A stretch of DNA of 64,000 nt from the NCBI GenBank assembly GCA_021927905.1, contig BLLK01000025.1:62001-126000 (forward strand), given 5' to 3'. Made by a program: the position numbers and the translations under genes. The notes beneath the pieces were generated by a model. That model worked only from the letters and a program-made list of their open reading frames with translations, searched no databases and had not been told where the DNA came from. Each line of letters opens with the position of its first letter. The first letter of the stretch is position 1. The stretch is from Chaetoceros tenuissimus. Its lineage: Eukaryota; Bacillariophyta; Thalassiosirophyceae; Chaetocerotales; Chaetocerotaceae. Shown here piece by piece: positions 29,590 to 39,633 of this stretch.

Positions 29590-30696
29590 ATGGCACTAGA
29601 AAAAGAAATCAAAGTCTTGGGAGAATCCCTTTCCAAACAGGTTCTCGGCGAAGAACCATCATCCAGTACATGTGTAGAAATCATTTCCTCCCTCAAAACC
29701 AGCCTTTCCTCTTCTGAAAACACTGTCAATATTGAATTACTCGAAAAGACCATGATTGGCAAAACGCTCACGAAAGCAGTGAAATCATTCAAAAGACATA
29801 AACGCACAGCTGAAAAAGATGAACAAGCAGAATGGCAAACATGTCTCGATGAAACTGAATCATTATTGGCAAAATTGAAACAGATTGTATCAAGTGAACA
29901 CTCGGAAAATAAAAAGAAAAAGGCTCAACAGGCACGTGAAGAGGGTGCCAAACCTGGTTTACCAAAGAGTGTCTCTGCGTATAAAACAAGACTTGAATCT
30001 CAAAAGAAGGAAATTTACAAGAATCCTCCTGCGTTGCCACCGTCCACTATTTCCATTGAAGAAGAGTGGGTAGGTGAACCCAAGAGAAATAAGGAAACGG
30101 GTGAATTGACTTTTGTATGTGGACAAGATAAAGGTATTGCAAGTTTATTGAAGGATTTCAAACCGAATAGAACTCCAGAAGAGGTTTTGAGAAGTGGATC
30201 TTTTGGTGGTACATACTTTCGTCCAATTGTATCAGCTGTTACCAATATCAAATACAAGGCATCGGATGTTCTTCGTGATTCAGTCAAGCCTGAATGGATA
30301 TCAGGGTTGGATAAGAGCAAATATCTTACTTCCATCACATATGTTGCTGGAGTGAATAAATACAAGGTGAAATGTGGCGGAAGTCTTGGGATGTGGGAGA
30401 GTTCAGGATGGATTGCAGATTCTGATCCCTACGGTTGGTTCCAATGGTATTGTCGTTTCTATCAGGGAAGAAGATGTGGTGACGATGAGAGACAAATTAG
30501 TAGATGGCTCAAGAGTGCAGGGCCAAAGGGGCGTTTCCGTAGTCAGCTTTGTAATAAAATCTTTGCTGCAGGAGGAATGGATCATGTCAATGATGTGAGA
30601 GTTTCTCCTGTGATTCGTCAGACATTGCTGCATTGGGGATTAGAAATTACTACTGACGTTATAAAAAAGCATGGAAAGAGAGTGGGAAAATTGTAA
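29590..30696 (+). CDS. TFIIS-N-like domain plus conserved 'GGTYFR' protein
   Basis: Single exon, 368 aa. Residues ~25-100 (STCVEIISSLKTSLSSSENT, then ELLEKTMIGKTLTKAVKSF and WQTCLDETESLLAKL) look like a TFIIS N-terminal helical bundle, a module of transcription elongation factors that binds disordered partners. Residues ~190-368 contain FGGTYFRPIVSAVTNI, VNKYKVKCGGSLGMWESSGW, DPYGWFQWYCRFYQGRR, DDERQISRW and SPVIRQTLLHWGLEI, which match an uncharacterised family that I recall from fungi and other protists. The block is very rich in Trp, Tyr and Arg and is probably a nucleic-acid or peptide-binding fold. The fusion suggests a nuclear role. No experimental function is known to me. Confidence 0.7.
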   Translation: MALEKEIKVLGESLSKQVLGEEPSSSTCVEIISSLKTSLSSSENTVNIELLEKTMIGKTLTKAVKSFKRHKRTAEKDEQAEWQTCLDETESLLAKLKQIVSSEHSENKKKKAQQAREEGAKPGLPKSVSAYKTRLESQKKEIYKNPPALPPSTISIEEEWVGEPKRNKETGELTFVCGQDKGIASLLKDFKPNRTPEEVLRSGSFGGTYFRPIVSAVTNIKYKASDVLRDSVKPEWISGLDKSKYLTSITYVAGVNKYKVKCGGSLGMWESSGWIADSDPYGWFQWYCRFYQGRRCGDDERQISRWLKSAGPKGRFRSQLCNKIFAAGGMDHVNDVRVSPVIRQTLLHWGLEITTDVIKKHGKRVGKL

Positions 30697-30952
30697 GCTA
30701 TCATGAACTTGGTGTGCTATTGCATCTGTTTGTACTCGTTCGTTGGGTGCATATTGGTTGACTAGGTAACAATCAAAGGAATATGTAACGAATAATAAAT
30801 TTGACATTCACAATTTTTCTATTTGAATTTTGAGCGCTTTCTCGTTTCTCTTTGATTTTTACAGAAAAGAAGTATCCAATGACGACCCAGATTCTTTTTA
30901 CGATAGCCGATTAAATGTTCCAATAGACTAGCTGCTTACAAAAGGGGGGGCA

Positions 30953-31880
30953 ATGTGCACTTTCAACTCACCCCTTCACAACAATGCCATCATCCTTCCA
31001 GCACGAAACCAAATATTAGAGGCTACCAATAGCCTTACTTTCAGTAACTTCTCTGAAATGGCAGAGGATAGCACTGAGTTACATCCATTAAATCATGGTG
31101 AGTATAAATAATATTGAATCTATAGGGGAAAGAGGGCAGAAATTCGGTTGGCAAGTGGCGGAGAAAAAGAGTTGTAAAATACCGTACCTAGCCGATTAAC
31201 CTATGTGCACCACATTGTTCCTTTATATACATGCTGTCGAGAGGTACTGTTGTACACGGGTCTTTTTCATTTTCATACAACAACTAACTTTACGTAATTC
31301 AATAGAATGGGTTCTCTGGGAACGTCAAGGCGGCGCTCAGACCTCTGATAACTGGAACGCGTTGATGAATGATGTATGTACATTTTCAACTGTAGAGGAC
31401 TTTTGGCGTTATTACAATAATATCCCGAGACCATCGGAAATATTCTATGACGGAGAAACCAGAAAGAAAGTTGGACCTGAGAAAAAAACTATTGTAGAAT
31501 ATAATCTTTTCAAGAAGGGAATTGAACCGGAGTGGGGTGATCCGCAAAATGCGACGGGAGGGTCATTTTTCATTAGACAGAGCTTGGATGCTTCTACTCT
31601 GGATATGTATTGGCAGAATTTGGTGTTTGGATTGATTGGAGAGACTATTGAGAATAATGCTGATAATACAGCGGATAAGAGTGGGGCGAATTGCATATGT
31701 GGGGCTCGTATCGTTGACAAGAGTCGGAATATGCCAATGTACCGTCTAGAGCTTTGGATCAATACTAGAGATGCTGATATCAAGGAAAATATCAGAAATA
31801 ATTTGGTTGAGTGCTTGATTGATGGTCTTAATGGATCAAGAAAGGGTTTTCCGCGATTTGAATTCAAGGAACATTCTTAG
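30953..31880 (+). CDS. Translation initiation factor eIF4E-like
   Basis: Two exons, 30953-31097 and 31306-31880, with a long 208-nt intron (GTGAGT...AATAG, phase 1). From ATG 30953 the protein has 239 aa; the in-frame ATG at 31058 would give 204 aa and is also possible. Cap-binding core: LHPLNHEWVLWERQGG, SDNWNALMNDV (cap-stacking Trp56 equivalent), TVEDFWRYYNNI (Trp73, eIF4G contact), LFKKGIEPEWGDPQN (Trp102 equivalent), LIGETIENN, YRLELWINTRD (Trp166). Unusual points: the Glu after the Trp102 equivalent (W-E in nearly all eIF4E) is Gly here, and RGGRW is TGGSF. The acidic residue normally pairs with the m7G base, so cap binding may differ; it may be a divergent paralogue. Confidence 0.85.
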
Positions 31881-32212
31881 AGCGTTTGTCTAAAGTAATT
31901 TTGTATGAATCCTAAATGAATGTTTATGTATGTGCTGTCCTTATGTGCTTTGCTTAGCTTTCGCTGTATTTATTTTGAGATAAAAGATGGAAGCTCTCAT
32001 TATTGTTATGTTTCTCGTCGCTAAGGAGTTATAAGATGTCTATGTACAGGAAGGTAAACCTAGGCCTTTCACGATTCGCGACTCAGATAGTAGCATCTGA
32101 TCTGACTCCCTCGATTACAATCACTGCGTGCAGCCTCCTCTTCCTACAATCAAAAGCGTTTTACAAGAATAAAAATAACAAATTGATTTTATAACACATC
32201 TACAAGTATGAT
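31881..32212. other. Convergent intergenic stretch
   Basis: 3' ends of eIF4E and TVP23 genes face each other across about 330 bp. Nothing recognised. Confidence 0.3.
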
Positions 32213-33083
32213 CTAGACAAAGGTAGTCTCTTGCCCTCGACTATTCATTTGAGTTTGTTGAGGCTGCTGCGATGACCCAAACGCACTTGTAAAGTTTGCC
32301 ATTTTCCCAAAAACATTGTGTCGAATTGCTGCTCCAGCTCCATATTCTGCACCCTTTGCAACCATTTGCTGAAATTTCGCCTTTTGATCTTTACTACAAT
32401 GATAATATCCATATACATTTGCACTAGACAATATGATGGCAAAAGATACGGTAAGCAACCATCCAAAATTCCATTTCAGTAAGCCTACAAAAAAGTATCC
32501 AGTCCAAACCACCGGAGTCAAATACAAAATTGACCACTACATATGGAAAAAATATTGAGTAATTTGTCAACAAAAGCACAAAAAGCAGTAACAATATCTC
32601 AACAGTACTTACAAACCAAGTCGAGTCAAATTTGTTCGTGACATACGTCTCCGACGGTGCAGCTTCAAAGATCCATCTAGTCTCTGACCCATCTTCACCT
32701 TCAATTTGTGCCCACCATCGAAGTCCTACCAATAATCTCCCTGTGATATTTTTGACTACCCAAAAATCAGCCGCCAGTAATAAAATACAAATGACTGTAA
32801 CTGTGATAAAATTTGTTCCGTGTTCTACAACTCCCCCTAGAAGGTAGACAGTCAGAGCCAAGGCTTTGAACAAGATATGAAATAGTGCAGGTATAGGATG
32901 TGCTGAATTCTTCATGAATTGCGAAACAAGGGATTCGTCTGAGTTCTGGGGTATATTTGCATCCGGAATTTGGTTGAGAGTAGGGGGTTGCTGAGGGACT
33001 TGGACGTTCTGCTGAATGCTTGTGTCCACCGATGTCATGAACTGTAAATCGTTCGGTCCCTGTGGATGATTATAACTGTTCAT
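32213..33083 (-). CDS. TVP23: TVP23 (FAM18) Golgi membrane protein
   Basis: Two exons, 33083-32613 and 32536-32213, with a 76-nt intron (GTAAGT...ATGTAG); 264 aa. The family block is clear: SAHPIPALFHILFKALALTV, ADFWVVKNITGRLLVGLRWW, SETRWIFEA, and after the intron the spans YLTPVVWTGYFFVGLLKW and WLLTVSFAIILSSANVYGYY. TVP23 works with Yip4/Yip5 in Golgi vesicle transport in yeast. The N-terminal 55 residues are Gln/Asn/Pro-rich and disordered. Length slightly above yeast TVP23 (199 aa). Confidence 0.85.
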
Positions 33084-33483
33084 GACTTTTTTAATTAGAA
33101 GTTATTGTGATAAAATGTGAAAGTAGTGATTGTAGGAAGAGTAATGGCTTACTCGTAATTCATACAAGCAATCTAACTAGACTAGATTTCGTTTTTGCTT
33201 TTCGCTGAGCTTATCAAAAGGCTTCAAAATGCAGTTATTCTGCGGTTAACAACTGAAGGAAGGCATAACAAAAGTGGAAAATGGAAAATGGAAAGGGAAA
33301 ATTATTTGGCATTTTGATTTTACATACATAGTGGAATTGGACTATCATACACACAGGAATATATTCAAATTTAAAAAATAATTATTTTATCGGGTCAAAA
33401 TTCATCATGAAACCTTGTTATTTATTTACATAATATGTAGTCCAGACCATATAATGATACCTCAACAGTTTGCAGATTAATCT
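33084..33483. other. Intergenic, AT-rich
   Basis: About 400 bp between two minus-strand genes. It contains a repeated GGAAAATGGAAAATGGAAA motif near 33277. Nothing else seen. Confidence 0.3.
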
Positions 33484-34218
33484 CTACTCTGCCTTCTCAA
33501 CTTCTTCTTCTACAGCTCCTCTTGTAAAACTCACATATGCTGTCCAAAAGAAACTGACCATATGACGGAAAGGCATTCTTATGTGAGTAGGTAATACAAA
33601 CTGGATGCAATCCGATGGACCCCATAATTTAATCATTGCCGTAAGATCTTCCTTCATATTTCCTGCATACTTTGTAACACCGTCCTTTGCCCAATCTATT
33701 GGATTATAGCTTTCATTATTGACAGCCTCTTTCACAGTGTAATATGTAGGGAAATACATCATTGGGAGATGAACTACTACATCAAAGACTACCATTTTCG
33801 CTGCATCAAGAATACCTGCAGTATCCTTTAGTTTTTCGGCAAATGAAAGCTTTCCAAATCTATCCATTGTAGGGAACCATTGGCGGTATTTATTTATCAT
33901 GAGCCAATATTGGAATCCACCGAGATATGCAAATCCAAACAAGACAAAGACACCATTTCTCTTCCAATCAATTTCATCAAACTTTTTGCGTTCTGCCACT
34001 ACTTGAACCATAATGTCGGCCGCGCATGTTTTACCAGTAGAAACCAACAGTTGAAAAGCAAAGGGATGCTCTTTTGGGAATGATGTGATGCTGTTTGATT
34101 TCGCAGTGGATGAAAAGCGAGACACTTGTGTGTTCAAGGGTTTGTTGAAAGACTTTGAGAAAGACTTGATGGAGGTCTTGCTCAAAGACATAACTTGGCT
34201 CCTGTACAAACTCAACAT
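33484..34218 (-). CDS. Mpv17/PMP22 family membrane protein
   Basis: Single exon, 244 aa from the ATG at 34218; the open frame continues upstream to a GTG but the ATG is the first eukaryotic start. The leader (MLSLYRSQVMSLSKTSIKSF, then SFNKPLNTQVSRFSST) is basic, Ser-rich and free of acids, which suits mitochondrial import. Body motifs: GKTCAADIMVQ, GFAYLGGFQYWLM, and the C-terminal signature KLWGPSDCIQFVLPTHIRMP with RHMVSFFWTAYVSF, close to the family's 'W.PaQ.inF..vP...R......W..yLS'. Members form inner-mitochondrial or peroxisomal membrane channels. Location is inferred from the leader. Confidence 0.8.
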   Translation of the reverse strand: MLSLYRSQVMSLSKTSIKSFSKSFNKPLNTQVSRFSSTAKSNSITSFPKEHPFAFQLLVSTGKTCAADIMVQVVAERKKFDEIDWKRNGVFVLFGFAYLGGFQYWLMINKYRQWFPTMDRFGKLSFAEKLKDTAGILDAAKMVVFDVVVHLPMMYFPTYYTVKEAVNNESYNPIDWAKDGVTKYAGNMKEDLTAMIKLWGPSDCIQFVLPTHIRMPFRHMVSFFWTAYVSFTRGAVEEEVEKAE

Positions 34219-34502
34219 ATTTTCGGAATGGAATGACTGTTTTGGTTTCAACCGATGGGAGGTTAGATGGTGTAACACAAACACTTCCAACTTCACAACT
34301 GAATCAAAATCACGAAGGGTGAGAAAAGTTGAAGTGAAAAAGGGACGATGATGACGAAGCGCCACGTAACTGTCTAGCCATATAATGGGTATTTTCGTAT
34401 GGCTATTTAAAATTTAAAATTTTTCTTCTTCTTCTTTTGGGTATTTTGGGGGGAAGTATGTTTCATCCATCATTGGAACTTATTCATGCCAACTTTTTGC
34501 TT

Positions 34503-35282
34503 TTAATTCCACTGAGGTGCACAAATACATCTATTTTTTGAAACACTAGTATTTTGCCTTCGCGTCATCCAGCAACATGGACAAATATTTGCTCGTAAAC
34601 TACCCCAACTTCGCGCCCAGATAATGTAAGCGTACCTATCCCCTTTCGTTACTTCTTGAACTTCATGTAGATGACGCCCTGAATGAATTAATGCATGACC
34701 CATGATAGGGTGAAATTGTCCGACAAACTTTCCCTCTTCTGGAGTTCCCCGCAAATTATAAAATGCCAAGTCTCCACCCTCAAAGTCTTCATCTCCCATT
34801 CCTATGTTTAATGTAACTTCAGAGTCATCTGTATGAGGTACAAGTCGATGCATTTGAGCCCCTTTCTCTACAGCTGGTTTCTCTGAATACCCCGCTATAT
34901 ACCCTTGTCTCCAGTCCAAGTCTTGAAAGTTTTCAGTAGATCCAAAGAGCTGAGATGACAATGGCCGAATTATCAAGTGAAATAAAAGATTATTGAGCCA
35001 TGATACACCAATTGAATCAATATCAATAGGTCTAGTTCCAAAATCTCTCAGACTCTGTATTTCTGCACATGAAGCTACCAAATCTTTTGATTGTTTTTTC
35101 AACTTTTCGCAGAATTCTTTTCTTAGTATTGGAAACGAATAATTGTAGTTCCGCAGCAATTTTTGGTAAAGGAAATGAGGAAGAAAAGAGAAGAAAAGTA
35201 AATCAAATCGACATGTGTCATTACGTCTAAATTTAGCTAAAATCTTCTTTGCTTCTGTCAATCTTAATTCAGTATGGTACAT
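34503..35282 (-). CDS. 2-oxoglutarate/Fe(II) dioxygenase (prolyl 4-hydroxylase-like)
   Basis: Single exon, 259 aa. The iron ligands are His150 and Asp152 (LVPHTDDSEVTLNIG) and His206 (GRHLHEVQEV), and Arg216 (TKGDRYAYIIW) would hold 2-oxoglutarate. FEGGDLAFY and GHALIHSGRHLH are standard strands of the P4H-type jelly roll. Such enzymes hydroxylate prolyl residues or other targets. The N-terminal 110 residues carry hydrophobic pieces (FDLLFFSFLPHFLYQKLL, SWLNNLLFHLIIRPL) but no clear signal peptide. The tail has NICPCCWMTRRQ, perhaps a small metal site. Ends are not conserved enough to fix the start with certainty. Confidence 0.75.
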   Translation of the reverse strand: MYHTELRLTEAKKILAKFRRNDTCRFDLLFFSFLPHFLYQKLLRNYNYSFPILRKEFCEKLKKQSKDLVASCAEIQSLRDFGTRPIDIDSIGVSWLNNLLFHLIIRPLSSQLFGSTENFQDLDWRQGYIAGYSEKPAVEKGAQMHRLVPHTDDSEVTLNIGMGDEDFEGGDLAFYNLRGTPEEGKFVGQFHPIMGHALIHSGRHLHEVQEVTKGDRYAYIIWARSWGSLRANICPCCWMTRRQNTSVSKNRCICAPQWN

Positions 35283-35415
35283 AGCTACGTAGTAGCAATT
35301 TTTGCCACCAAGTGTTAGCAGCGGAAATCTTTCTGTTTCAAAGACGCAGCATCAGAATCAAATCATTTTCCAACTTTCAAAGTATCAGTCTATTCAATTC
35401 ACTTCATTCGTAATC

Positions 35416-38400
35416 ATGAGTCGTGTACCAAGAGACATTTCCAATTTACCATTCGAAAGTAGAAAGAGAACAAAGACTGTGACGAGTGATGGAGGTCAAA
35501 GTAAAGATTTGTCGATTGACTGCAGTCAATCGTCTGTTGGGATCTCTCAAGACTCGACTTGGTGCACCTCTCCAACAACTTCATTGAACTCCAAGTCAAA
35601 GTCAAAGTCAAAGGCAACGCTTCATTCCAATGGTGATTCCTTCAATAATTCAAATGATTCAGACTCTCATTCCTATTCTAATTTTGATTCGGACGTCGAC
35701 ACTGATTCGAATGAGTACACTTCACGCTCTGGTCGTCGCCATCGTCGTCGTCGCAAGCATAAGAGGTCAAAGAGAAATGGCAATCTCATTTACACATCTA
35801 CAAGCAAACGTTCCTCGTATCACTCCTCTAACGAGTCGTCTTCAAGCGAGTACTCTTCCAGCTCCGAATCTTCTTACTATTCTCTAGTCCGTCAGAAGCC
35901 TTCCAGTGATTCAGACACGGATTCCTCCTATTATTCTCTAATCCACAGGAAGCCTTCAAGATCAAAGGCAAAGCATTCTGTTAAATCAGACTTCAATGTA
36001 GCAAGCTTACCTCAATTGTAAGTTCTTTTATAACTCTTCCTCGTTTCAAAATAGGCAATTCTTACATTAATCATCTTTCTCACAGGGAAAACAAAAATGC
36101 CAAATCTAGCAAAAAAGAAGAGATTGATCTCAAACTATTTGATTTCTCTGATGAAAAGCCTTCACCACCAAGAAAGCTTTCGGTATCTTCTTCATCGAGT
36201 GAAGGATCAAACCAGCAGAAAACAGATGCTCTAGTGGAAGCTACCTCTGCCTCTGCAATTACTCTTCCAAAGGAGAAAAAGAAGACATTTGAAATTCCAG
36301 TACCTGGGAAGGAAGGCGCTATTCCAAACGCCCTCAATGGAAAGATCTTTGTTCTCACTGGAGTATTCCCTGAGTTACGTGGAGGTGCAGGCTTGACTCG
36401 AGGAAAGAACGAGTGTATTACTAGTAAGTATTAACGCTTGGTATCAAAGAGATCATAGTCTGACCAACGATTTGTAAATTGTATATTTTCTGACTTGTTC
36501 TTGCTTTTTACCTAAAGTGATTGAGAGTTTCGGAGGTGTAGTCAGATCTTGTATTTCTGGAAAAACGAATTATCTAGTTGTAGGGAAGGAACCGGGACCT
36601 TCGAAGTACAATCAAGCAAAGGTAAAAGGGCTTCCTATGCTTGATTTGAGAGAGCTTTGTCGTTTGATGTTTGGTGAAACAACTTTGGAAGCTAGTAGCA
36701 GTGGCAGCATCTCAATGAGCAGTGGAAGCTTGTCTTCAGTTGTGGGCAAATCAGTAGTTATTGACAGGGGTGCAAGTGGATCTGGCGATGGAGGATCTAT
36801 GATCGTGAGTAGTGGTGCTTCGAATGCATCAGGCAATGGTGGATCCATGACATTGTTGTCAGGATCAAATAATAAAAAGCCTTCGCAACCAAGAGAGCTT
36901 TCGGTATCTTCTTCATCAAGTGATGGTGTCGCTGGATCAACAAACAGTGGAGGGTTGACTTTGCCTTCAGGAAGCACTTTGAACGGAATGAGTGGTGCTA
37001 TTGATGCAGTTTCTGACCAAGACATTAAATCACTTTTAGAAATAGCTGTTGGATGCGCTGATTTAGACATTCAAACCCATAGGGATATGTACGACGTTGT
37101 CAGGGGAATCCTGCAAGTTAAGGTCAAAGGTGAACGAAAGGCTTTGATTAAGAACTGTTTGTTTGATCTCGTGAATCAAGACAGTGACGATGATGACGAC
37201 GATGATGACGACGACGAAGGTGACGATGAAAATCAAACTGCTTTTGAACCTATTCCATGTACTAAAAAAGCAGATCCTCAAGGATATGCTGAAGTCAAGG
37301 ATATTGTCTCTTCTATGGTGCAAAAAGGAGAGTGGCCGTGTGTAAAAAGTGTTGTCAAGCAATGTCCAAATCTTGAACGAAAGTATAAAAGAAGAAGTCT
37401 AGATAATACGATTAAGAGATTCCGCAATGAGTTTCAACCAGAAACAAATGACGAAGCTGGTTTGTAAGTACATTTCTGTCTTTCCTTATACCAAGAGTAG
37501 CCATGTGAAACTTACATTTTATGTTTTCTCACAGGGAAAACGAAAATGAGTCAGACGGCAATGAAGATGATTCTGTGCAGAAATTGATCGAGTCTTGCCG
37601 TTCCAACGGATTCTCCAAAGGATTTAACATACAAAGTAATCTATCAAATGCAGTCCCTAAAGAGATTAATATTGCAGTTTTACTCTGGGTCAGAGATAAT
37701 GGCGTATACAAACCATGTATGGGTCTTGCAAAGGAAGCGCTACAAAGGCAGATAGTGGCCATTGCTGAGAAAGTTGGTTATGATCTGAGTGGTAACATTC
37801 TGAATAAATTCGTCGAAAACAGACTATGTTGGGCAAGATCAGTGTCAGGTTTGCACAATACATACGTTGGACCAAAGCAAAGGGCAAGATACGAGAAGCA
37901 AAGAAAAGAAGACCAACAACTTATCGATTTCTATCTCACATTGCATGACAACGAACTTTTGAATCTTCGAGTTCCTGAAGAAGCCATGAAGAAAGAGGTT
38001 GAAAAATTTGTAAACAGATACATTGAAGACTTTGGAATGACATTTGATCAAGCAGTAAAGAGTTCATTGATACGACTAACTTGGTACGGTGGAATAACAG
38101 GAACAGTCGGAACTAATGCAGTCACTGAAGCTTTTAGATGGATGAGGTCTCCTACTACAAGTAATCCAAATCCTGTCCTAGTAAATGCTGATGGAACAGG
38201 GATTGGAAAGAAAAGAGCAGAGGAGAAGTATGGATTCAAAGTGATGTGGGATATATATGAAAGTGTATGCTTCGACAATGTTGCATTATTTGAAAAGTTG
38301 TTGCATCTCAAATACCATCACCTACAATTGGGAAGAGAAAGATGTTGGCGTATTGCTGGATGGGGTATGCGTTCATCGGTCGTACGTGGTCACTACAAGG

Positions 38401-38468
38401 TATTTATTACTTATTCAACTAAGGTTCAAGCAGCAATTGATGCTGGAAAAATCAATATTGTTGACTAA
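35416..38468 (+). CDS. RFC1-type BRCT protein with internal repeats
   Basis: Four exons: 35416-36017, 36086-36423, 36518-37463, 37535-38468 (introns 68, 94, 71 nt); 939 aa. Start is the ATG at 35416; upstream frame begins with TTG. The N terminus is Ser/Lys/Arg-rich (SGRRHRRRRKHKRSKR nuclear signal; SSYYSLxxxKPS twice). A BRCT domain spans exons 2-3: LNGKIFVLTGVFPELRGGAG, MIESFGGVVRSCISGKTNYL, VVGKEPGPSKYNQAKVKGLP, as in the large subunit of replication factor C and bacterial ligase. No AAA+ ATPase domain follows, so it is not RFC1 itself. Exon 3 has Gly/Ser repeats and an aspartate run (about 37189-37225). Exon 4 codes for a ~300-residue domain I do not know (TYVGPKQRARYEKQRKEDQQ, WDIYESVCFDNVALFEKLL). 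Likely a nuclear DNA-repair or replication factor. Confidence 0.75.
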
Positions 38469-38582
38469 GTGAAGGCTAAAACATCGCCATAGCTTATGTC
38501 AGATGTTATTAATCTTCCTAACATCTAAAGGGAGGGTGAAATCCATTGGTAGTTTTTAAAATAAGAATATTACTGTCAACCA

Positions 38583-39326
38583 TCATATCAATTTCAATTT
38601 GCGCATAACCAAACATGTACACAATTCGTGAAATCCTTGACTTCTACTCACCAAGATCCCGTCCGGCGAAGTGCTACCTGAATGGAGTACAGCATCATCG
38701 ATCAAGAATACGTCAAAGAATTCCTCCTCTAACCAGTCAGTAAGCAAATGAGTATCTAAATCTATTGAAACATCTCCATTTAGCACATCATGAATTGATG
38801 GAGGGGCTTTTGACTTTGAGCGGAATACTTTTGAACCAAAAACTGCTTCTGCAGCTTTTGGATGAAGTATGTCATTCTTTACCTCCTCCCAATTTGTGGG
38901 AGGCTTGAGAATATTATCTGAGCTACTCTTTTGCTTTATTAATATTGAATCAATTGCTGCATTTCTCTCCAAAAGGCGTTGCTTCTGCTCTTTTACTTTT
39001 TGTAATTGTTCTTCCAGTGCTGATTCAAGTCTATCTATATCTTCAATTTCGTAATTCCATCTACTCAAGTAATTCGGGTATCTGTCAAGGCCATGGATTG
39101 CGTGTAGTAGATGAGATGGTATTCCCTTTGGATCGAAATTTGTTTTCCCAGCTGAATATTGTTTATGTTCTTTGTCTGCTAATCCATAGGATCTAGCTTT
39201 TTCATTGATAGCTCCACCTCCAACTGCTTGTGCTCCTTTTGTAGCAAGCTCTGTATATTTCCCGTTTGCGCAAGACATTGTAGTGAATGTAGATGCAAGA
39301 ATTGCTTTGAAACGATGTGTTACCAT
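38583..39326 (-). CDS. Unknown coiled-coil protein
   Basis: Single exon, 247 aa. I do not recognise it. N terminus MVTHRFKAILASTFTTMS is weakly basic and could be an organelle leader. A coiled coil runs at about residues 92-130 (DIDRLESALEEQLQKVKEQK), followed by LLTDWLEEEFFDVFLIDDAV near the C terminus. It ends 114 bp from the convergent BRCT gene. Confidence 0.55.
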   Translation of the reverse strand: MVTHRFKAILASTFTTMSCANGKYTELATKGAQAVGGGAINEKARSYGLADKEHKQYSAGKTNFDPKGIPSHLLHAIHGLDRYPNYLSRWNYEIEDIDRLESALEEQLQKVKEQKQRLLERNAAIDSILIKQKSSSDNILKPPTNWEEVKNDILHPKAAEAVFGSKVFRSKSKAPPSIHDVLNGDVSIDLDTHLLTDWLEEEFFDVFLIDDAVLHSGSTSPDGILVSRSQGFHELCTCLVMRKLKLI

Positions 39327-39633
39327 TCTAATCCTTCAAAAGGTATAGAGAACATAAATGAAGACAGTGTAGTGAGGAAAGTGATGGAGAGGAGAGTGAT
39401 AAGGGATAAGAGTGATGATGTGTGTTATTTGAGCAAGGTTCGCATTGAAGTTGGGGAGCACAATGACTTCCTCCTTCAATTGTATTCGTATGTACGTACG
39501 TATGTTTTCTTTTTGAGATAAGCGTAATGTAGCTCAGCTGTAATACTCAAATTTCTTTTAATGAAAAGAGAAAATACAACTTTAAAAAGTGTTGTAAATC
39601 CCTCTAAACTCAATTATTTTAACAATTAATTAC

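Noticed and set aside
36345-36400. LRGG in the BRCT protein as another case of the RGG motif
   Set aside because: It is the normal ELxGGAG loop of RFC1-type BRCT domains and there is no signal peptide.
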